A stretch of DNA of 64,000 bases from DATLGB01 sp964242305. Lineage in GTDB: Bacteria; Actinomycetota; Thermoleophilia; Solirubrobacterales; Solirubrobacteraceae. The position numbers and the translations under genes were made by a program. The notes beneath the pieces were generated by a model. It did no database searches, was not told where the DNA came from, and was given only the letters and a program-made list of their open reading frames with translations. Shown here in pieces: positions 56,610 to 64,000 of this stretch (the first letter of the stretch is position 1; each line of letters opens with the position of its first letter). Location of the stretch: NCBI GenBank assembly GCA_964242305.1, contig CAXTBB010000022.1, positions 1-64,000 of the forward strand, given 5' to 3'.

Positions 56610-59408
56610 ATGGGCACGCCACCCGATCCGATCCTCGAGCGCGAGCGGGAGCTCCGCACGCTGGGCGACGCCGCGCAGGCCGCGCGAGCCGGATCCGGGC
56701 GCTTCGTGCTGATCGAGGGCGCGGCGGGATCCGGCAAGAGCGCGCTGCTGGCGGCCGTCCCCACGCGGGGGATGCGCGTGCTGCGCGCCGCGGGCGGCGA
56801 ATGGGAGCGCGACTACGCCTTCGGGGCGATCCGCCAGCTCTTCGCCCGCCTGCCCGTGGGCCTCTTCACCGGCCTCGCCGCGCTGGCCGCCGCCATCGTC
56901 GCCGTACCGCCCGACACGGGCCTCGACCCTGGCTTCGACGTCCTGGACGCCGTCTACTGGGCGCTGGCCGGGCTCGCCGCCCAGGGGCCGGTCCTCGTCG
57001 TGCTCGACGACCTGCACTGGGTCGACGACGCGTCCCTGCAGGCCATCGGCTACCTCGCGCGCCGCGTCGCGGACCTACCGCTGTTGCTCGTGGGCGCGCT
57101 GCGTGTGGGGGAGCCGCACGCGCCGGCCGTGCGGCTCGACGGCCTGCGCGAGCTGGCGGGGGCGAACGTGCTCGCTCCGGCGCCGCTGAGCCCGGCCGCG
57201 GTGGCTGCGCTCGTCCGCGCCGAGCGGGACGACGCGGACGACGACGAGTGCGCCGCCGTCCACGAGGCGAGCGCCGGCAACCCGCTCTACGTGCGCGAGC
57301 TGCTGCGCGCGGGGGTCCGCGGCACCGGCTCCCCGGCGCTCGCGCGCGCGGGCATCCGGGGCGCCGGCCCCCTGGCGCTCGGGCGCCCAGGCGTCGACGG
57401 CGACGCCGGGCTGCGGGCGCTCGGCGAGCGGGTCGCGCGGCGCCTGGCCCGGGTCGATCCGGCGGCGCCGGCGCTGGCGGGCGCGATCGCCGTCCTCGGT
57501 GACGGCCAGCCGCTCGCCCGGGCCGTCGAGCTGGCCGGGCTGGTGCCGGCGACGGGGCAGCGGATCGCCCACGAGCTGACCCGCATGGAGATCCTCGCCG
57601 GCGACGACCCGCCCGCGTTCGCCCACCCCGTCGTCGGTCGTTCGCTCTGTGCGGCGCTGCCCACCGCGCGGCGGGCGTCGTTGCACGCGAGCGCCGCGAC
57701 GGCGCTGGAGGCGGCGGGCGCGAGTGTCGACATCGTCGCCGGTCACCTGGCGGCGCTGCCGCCGGCCGGTTCGGAGGCGGTGGCCCGGCGCCTGCTGGCA
57801 GCGGGCATGGACGCGCGGGACCGGGGGGAGTCGGCGGTGGCGATCGCTTGGCTGCGGCGCGCGCTCGCGGAGGGGGCCGGCCCGCGCGCCGAGCTGCTGT
57901 ACCGGCTCGGGCTCGCCGACGATCGTGGGTCCCTCGGCCACCTGGAGGAGGCGCTCGCCCTGGGCGACGGACCGCTGCGGGTCAAGGTCGCCGCGCAGCT
58001 CAGCCTGCGGTACGGCTACGCGGGGATGTGGGAGGAGGGCTGGGGGACCCTCGAGCGGGTCGCCGCCGACCCCGGCCGCGAGCTCGTCCCGCTGCGCGCC
58101 GCCATGATGGCCGACGACCCCCAGCGGGTGAGCGGGTTCGAGGCCATGTGGGACGAGCTCGAGCGGCTCGCCGCCGGGACGTCATCGACGAGCCGCGCGA
58201 GCGCCGCCCTGCTGGCCAGCGAGGCCGCGGCGCGCGGTCTCGGGCCCGACTGGGTCGACCCTCTGATCACCGCGGCGGGCACGGACGATCCGCAGGCGGG
58301 CAGCTGGGCGTCCCTGCGGATGGTGACGGCGCTCGTGGCCACCGACCGGCTGCACGAGGCGGACGCGTTCGCCGAGAGCCTCGCGGCCGCGGACCGCCGC
58401 ACGGGCGCCACCGTGGCCGTGCTGTCGGGCGCCCTGGCGCGCGCGTGGGTGACGGCGCGCCGGGGGGACCTCGCCGGCGCGGAGGCCCAGTTCGAGACGC
58501 TCACCGTCCTCGCCGCCGAGGCGGGGATGACGACGTGGGCCACCACCGCGGCGTGGACCATTGCCGACGCGCTCGCCGAGCGCGACGCCCCAGCCGACCC
58601 GCAGCCCGCGCCGGCCGAGCCCTCGGCCCCCGCGGACGCGCGCCGCGCACTCCTCGGCCTCGAGCTTCCGGAGGCGTTCGCGCGCACTCGCAGCGGCGGC
58701 CTGCTCCACTACGCCCGGGGCCGGATCGCGCTCGCGCGGGGCGACCACCGGCTGGCCGCCGCCGAGCTGCGCCGCGCTGAACCCATCCTGCGCGCCCTGA
58801 GCGTCGCGCCGACCCAGGTCCCGTGGCGCTCGCAGCTGGCCCTCGCCCTCGCGCCGGACGACCCCGAGGCGGCGCTCGCGCTCGCCGACGAGGAGCTGGC
58901 CCTCGCCCGGGCGGCCGGCTACCCGCGGCCGGTCGGCGTCGCGCTGCGTGCCGTCGGCGTCCTGCGCGCGGACGTCGAGGCGCTGCGCGCGTCGCTGGCG
59001 TCGCTGTACGACACGCACGGGGCGCTGGACCGCGCGTACAGCCACGTCGAGCTGGGCGCGGTGCTGCGCCGCGAGGGCGACCTCGAGGCGGCCCGCGCCC
59101 AGCTGCTGGCCGGGGCCGACCTCGCCCACCGCTGCGGCGCGGAGCGTCTGCTCGCGCGCGCCCGCGAGGAGCTGCAGGCCGCCGGTGCGCGGCCGCGGCG
59201 CCACGCGATCACCGGCCGCGACGCGCTCACCCCGCGGGAGCTGCACATCGTCCGCCTCGCCGCCGCGGGCCGCACCAACGGGAAGATCGCCCAGGAGCTG
59301 TTCGTCTCGCTCAAGACCGTCGAGACGCACCTCACCAACGCCTACGTCAAGCTCGGCTTGGCCGGCCGCGGCGCGCGCAGCCGGCTCGCGGACGCGCTCA
59401 GCGAGTAG
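56610..59408 (+). CDS. Large ATPase-LuxR transcriptional regulator (LAL/MalT-like)
   Basis: The 932-residue protein has a STAND-type ATPase at the N terminus with Walker A (residues 37-44, GAAGSGKS) and Walker B (residues 130-139, VLVVLDDLHW), a long helical TPR-like middle region and a C-terminal LuxR HTH (about residues 870-925; LTPRELHIVRLAAAGRTNGK, KTVETHLTNAYVKLGL). LAL-type regulators bind a ligand and ATP, and then activate target promoters. It is divergently oriented to the secreted cassettes and shares their intergenic region, so it is a plausible regulator of them. It also overlaps nothing downstream and is convergent with secA. Confidence 0.9.
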   Translation: MGTPPDPILERERELRTLGDAAQAARAGSGRFVLIEGAAGSGKSALLAAVPTRGMRVLRAAGGEWERDYAFGAIRQLFARLPVGLFTGLAALAAAIVAVPPDTGLDPGFDVLDAVYWALAGLAAQGPVLVVLDDLHWVDDASLQAIGYLARRVADLPLLLVGALRVGEPHAPAVRLDGLRELAGANVLAPAPLSPAAVAALVRAERDDADDDECAAVHEASAGNPLYVRELLRAGVRGTGSPALARAGIRGAGPLALGRPGVDGDAGLRALGERVARRLARVDPAAPALAGAIAVLGDGQPLARAVELAGLVPATGQRIAHELTRMEILAGDDPPAFAHPVVGRSLCAALPTARRASLHASAATALEAAGASVDIVAGHLAALPPAGSEAVARRLLAAGMDARDRGESAVAIAWLRRALAEGAGPRAELLYRLGLADDRGSLGHLEEALALGDGPLRVKVAAQLSLRYGYAGMWEEGWGTLERVAADPGRELVPLRAAMMADDPQRVSGFEAMWDELERLAAGTSSTSRASAALLASEAAARGLGPDWVDPLITAAGTDDPQAGSWASLRMVTALVATDRLHEADAFAESLAAADRRTGATVAVLSGALARAWVTARRGDLAGAEAQFETLTVLAAEAGMTTWATTAAWTIADALAERDAPADPQPAPAEPSAPADARRALLGLELPEAFARTRSGGLLHYARGRIALARGDHRLAAAELRRAEPILRALSVAPTQVPWRSQLALALAPDDPEAALALADEELALARAAGYPRPVGVALRAVGVLRADVEALRASLASLYDTHGALDRAYSHVELGAVLRREGDLEAARAQLLAGADLAHRCGAERLLARAREELQAAGARPRRHAITGRDALTPRELHIVRLAAAGRTNGKIAQELFVSLKTVETHLTNAYVKLGLAGRGARSRLADALSE

Positions 59409-59417
59409 CCGCGGCGC

Positions 59418-62240
<2,823 letters not shown>

Positions 62241-62298
62241 GACCCTTCAGGGTAACGGAGCCGTCCGGCTTGAGCCGGCCTTTAGCCGGGGCCTCCGA

Positions 62299-62326
62299 GC
62301 GCGCGCGGCGGCGAGGCCGCGCGCGC
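62299..62326. terminator. 11-bp GC-only hairpin between hpf and secA
   Basis: GCGCGCGCGGC and GCCGCGCGCGC form a perfect stem around GGCGAG, downstream of hpf on the minus strand and about 60 nt upstream of secA. It may terminate hpf transcription or attenuate read-through into secA. There is no U-tract. Confidence 0.5.
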
Positions 62327-62338
62327 CTTGGGGGTGGG

Positions 62339-62707
62339 TCAGATTGCGCCGGCGGCGGGCTGGTCGTAGCCCTCCGCGAAGGGCGGCACGAAGGCGTCGC
62401 CGGCCCGCGGCCCGCGGCGCTTGTCGCGCACCCGCTTGACCTGCCGCGCGATGTCGTCGGCGACCAGGTTGACCGCGTGCGACATGTCTCGCGATCGCTC
62501 CCTCGCTCTCAGCGTGACCCCCTTGAGGTGGATGGTGACCTCGGCGATCTCGCAGATCGGGTTGGCCGGGTTGCGCTCGCGGCTCAACTCGACCTCGCAC
62601 CACGCGCTCTCGCTCACCTGCTTCGCAACCTTCGCGAAGCGCCGCTCCACCTGCTCGCGAAGCTCGTCGGTGACCAGGACATGGCGACCCTTGACGTCGA
62701 TCTGCAC
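62339..62707 (-). CDS. hpf: Ribosome hibernation promoting factor (HPF/RaiA family, short form)
   Basis: The 122-residue protein has the HPF beta-alpha-beta-beta-beta-alpha core: MQIDVKGRHVLVTDELREQV, the strand ICEIAEVTIHLKGVTLRARE and the helix MSHAVNLVADDIARQVKRVR. The C-terminal tail is short (GDAFVPPFAEGYDQPAAGAI), so this is the short form that lacks the dimerisation domain of long HPF. It binds the decoding site of 30S subunits in stationary phase. It is the usual upstream neighbour of secA in actinobacteria. The ATG at 62707 starts the first beta strand directly. Confidence 0.9.
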   Translation of the reverse strand: MQIDVKGRHVLVTDELREQVERRFAKVAKQVSESAWCEVELSRERNPANPICEIAEVTIHLKGVTLRARERSRDMSHAVNLVADDIARQVKRVRDKRRGPRAGDAFVPPFAEGYDQPAAGAI

Positions 62708-62993
62708 GGGGACCTCCTGTTGGGGAACTTTCGGTCCCCAGGCAGTGTCTCACACCCGCCCTTACGTGCAAGTAAGTCTCAACGGATGGTTGGGGGTCGA
62801 CGCTGGGGCGTTCCGCAACGGCTCATTCCTGCAGACGTCTTGGGGGCCATAGCACCCAGAATGTCTGCAGAAGTTCGCGGCCCCCTCCCGTCCCACCCCT
62901 CGATGCCGCCGTCGGCCCCCGCCGGCCCCGCCGCACGGCCCGCACAGCGGCCGAGCCCGCCCCGCCCCGCGGCCCGAGCGGAACACGCCGCGC
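62708..62993. other. Non-coding gap between comF-type gene and hpf
   Basis: This 286-nt gap holds the promoter and leader of hpf-secA and the end of the comF-type transcript. The notable element is the inverted repeat at 62829-62870. I see no tRNA or small reading frame with a clear ribosome-binding site. Confidence 0.6.
62829..62870. repeat. Interrupted inverted repeat upstream of hpf
   Basis: CTGCAGAC (62829-62836) and GTCTGCAG (62863-62870) are perfect 8-bp arms, and TTGGG/CCCAG extend the stem after a mismatch. The span includes a GGCCATAGCA loop. It lies 124 nt downstream of the comF-type stop and 122 nt upstream of the hpf start, so it is either a terminator or a leader structure. Confidence 0.45.
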
Positions 62994-63677
62994 TCAGAGC
63001 GCCCGCGCGTACGCCAGCGCGTGGATCTCCGCAGCGCCCGCGTCCGACAACGCCCGGGCGCAGGCGGCCAGCGTCGCGCCGGTGGTGTGGACGTCGTCGA
63101 CGAGCAGCACCGCCTCGGGCACGCGGCCGCTGACGCGGACGCCGATCCGGCCCGGGGCGCGGCGCTCGGACCGCCGGGCGCCGAGCTGCCGCGCCGCCCT
63201 CCCAGAGCGGGCGAGGCAGTCGGCGACCGGCAGATCGAGGCGGTGGGCAAGGCCGGCGGCAAGGAGCGCGGCGGGATCGAAGCCGCGGCGCCGTGCCCGG
63301 GCGGCGACGGGCGGCGCCGGCACGACCGCGACCGCATCTCCGAGCGCCCACGGCGGCGCGTTCGCGGCCATCTGCGCGGCCAGCAGCCCGGCCACCTGCA
63401 GCGCGCCGCGGAACTTGAGCGCGCGCACGAGCGCCAGCGCGGTGCCCTCGTAGGCGACGGGTGACCACGCCGTGGCGAAGGCCGCGCCCGCCGCGGGGCA
63501 CGCGCGCCCGCCGTGCAGCGGCAGCCCGCAGCGGCGGCACACGGCGTCCCCGAGCCACGGGAGCTCGCGCAGGCAGTCCGCGCACAGCGCCACCGCGCCC
63601 GCTGCCAGCGGCGCCCGGCAGTGCGCGCAGGCGGGCGGCGCCAGCGCCGCGGCGATCTGGGCCAGGAGATCGGTCAT
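62994..63677 (-). CDS. ComF-family amidophosphoribosyltransferase-like protein
   Basis: The 227-residue protein has two cysteine-pair zinc fingers at the N terminus (PPACAHCRAPL, ALCADCLRELP, AVCRRCGLPL) and a C-terminal phosphoribosyltransferase domain with the PRPP loop EAVLLVDDVHTTGATLAAC. ComF proteins are linked to DNA uptake and replication-related chromatin roles; the enzymatic activity is not proved. It is the first gene of the conserved comF-hpf-secA run. Start ATG at 63677. Confidence 0.9.
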   Translation of the reverse strand: MTDLLAQIAAALAPPACAHCRAPLAAGAVALCADCLRELPWLGDAVCRRCGLPLHGGRACPAAGAAFATAWSPVAYEGTALALVRALKFRGALQVAGLLAAQMAANAPPWALGDAVAVVPAPPVAARARRRGFDPAALLAAGLAHRLDLPVADCLARSGRAARQLGARRSERRAPGRIGVRVSGRVPEAVLLVDDVHTTGATLAACARALSDAGAAEIHALAYARAL

Positions 63678-63743
63678 GGGGCGATCGTGGCGCGGCGTGC
63701 GTCACCGAACAACACGCGGTGGTGCACACTCAGTGCTGAAGCT

Positions 63744-64000
63744 GTGACAAGTTCGCGCGCTGTTCACGTCGACACCTCCTGGACCATCGCCCCCGCGGTG
63801 CTGGTCTCCGTGGTCGTCTACGCCTACGTCTACGGCCTGCGCTGGCGCCACGTGCGCGCCAAGCACGGCCGCCGCGGCGCCGGCGTCGGGCGCCTGGTCC
63901 TGTTCCTCACCGGCCTCACCCTCGTGCTGGTCGCGCTCGTCTCGCCGATCGACGAGATCTCCCAGCAGCTCGCCTCGGCGCACATGGTCCAGCACCTGAT
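63744..64000 (+). CDS. CtaG-type cytochrome c oxidase assembly protein (3' end outside window)
   Basis: The first 85 residues are visible: the start is GTG at 63744. There is an early membrane segment (APAVLVSVVVYAYVYGLRW), a basic loop (RHVRAKHGRRGAGVGRL), a second segment (LFLTGLTLVLVALVSPIDEI) and LASAHMVQHL, the histidine-containing signature of the caa3_CtaG family. It would help insert copper into cytochrome oxidase or act in a related copper process. The window cuts it off, so the length is unknown. Confidence 0.8.
   Translation, partial: MTSSRAVHVDTSWTIAPAVLVSVVVYAYVYGLRWRHVRAKHGRRGAGVGRLVLFLTGLTLVLVALVSPIDEISQQLASAHMVQHL

Noticed and set aside
45970..59408. A prophage or integrated conjugative element
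   Set aside because: No integrase, attachment repeats, phage structural genes or transfer genes. The proteins have export signals and regulator features instead.

Overview
The window is about 72% GC, with dense gene packing and many 1-8 nt start/stop overlaps. Gene content (a discrete FAS-II operon with FabI, tmRNA, a comF-hpf-secA-prfB-ftsE-ftsX-smpB set, ECF sigma with a zinc-binding anti-sigma, and a MoxR/DUF58/SpoIIM/RDD cluster) suggests an actinobacterium, probably a deep-branching Thermoleophilia/Solirubrobacterales-type lineage. That placement is inference from gene content and style, not from a marker-gene comparison.

Layout. 1-6.3 kb: envelope and sugar genes (glycosyltransferase end, EamA-like transporter, polysaccharide deacetylase, PLP aminotransferase plus epimerase pair, fatty-acid desaturase, VOC and cupin proteins). 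6.4-10.3 kb: a secreted unknown, ssrA (tmRNA, minus strand), DUF2277, and a flavin disulfide oxidoreductase followed by an ECF sigma and a soluble zinc anti-sigma. 10.2-16.8 kb: an eight-gene minus-strand fatty-acid operon fabD-fabH-fabG-acpP-fabF-acyl-CoA carboxyltransferase-MaoC-fabI. A palindromic repeat pair forms the start of fabH. 16.9-24.8 kb: SRPBCC, a GAF histidine kinase with a NarL response regulator, a YbdK ligase, a site-2 protease, and a coupled S41 protease-RNB nuclease-FKBP-smpB operon. 24.9-36.6 kb: gltD, a decayed ankyrin-type pseudogene, methyltransferase/RDD, and SpoIIM-DUF58-MoxR-DUF4350-DUF4129-membrane protein joined to ftsE-ftsX, with a metallo-beta-lactamase-fold gene lodged inside.

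36.6-46 kb: a plus-strand run (secreted metallophosphoesterase, M16 peptidase, degenerate nucleotidyltransferase-like protein, calcium-repeat protein) faces a minus-strand operon prfB-decarboxylase-unknown-nadC-nadA. prfB carries the classic CTT TGA C programmed frameshift. 46-59.4 kb: the most unusual region. It holds two tandem copies of a two-gene cassette, each with a secreted beta-propeller/PKD protein of about 650 aa and a secreted protein of about 1100 aa with a conserved Cys-His-Asp arrangement. A large divergent ATPase-LuxR regulator follows. This block sits between prfB and secA, two genes that are usually close neighbours in actinobacteria. 59.4-64 kb: secA, hpf, comF-family gene and the start of a ctaG-type gene.

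Together the core genes cover lipid synthesis, translation quality control and rescue (tmRNA/SmpB, RF2, HPF), protein export and division (SecA, FtsEX). The 46-59 kb block is the best candidate for an undescribed secreted system.
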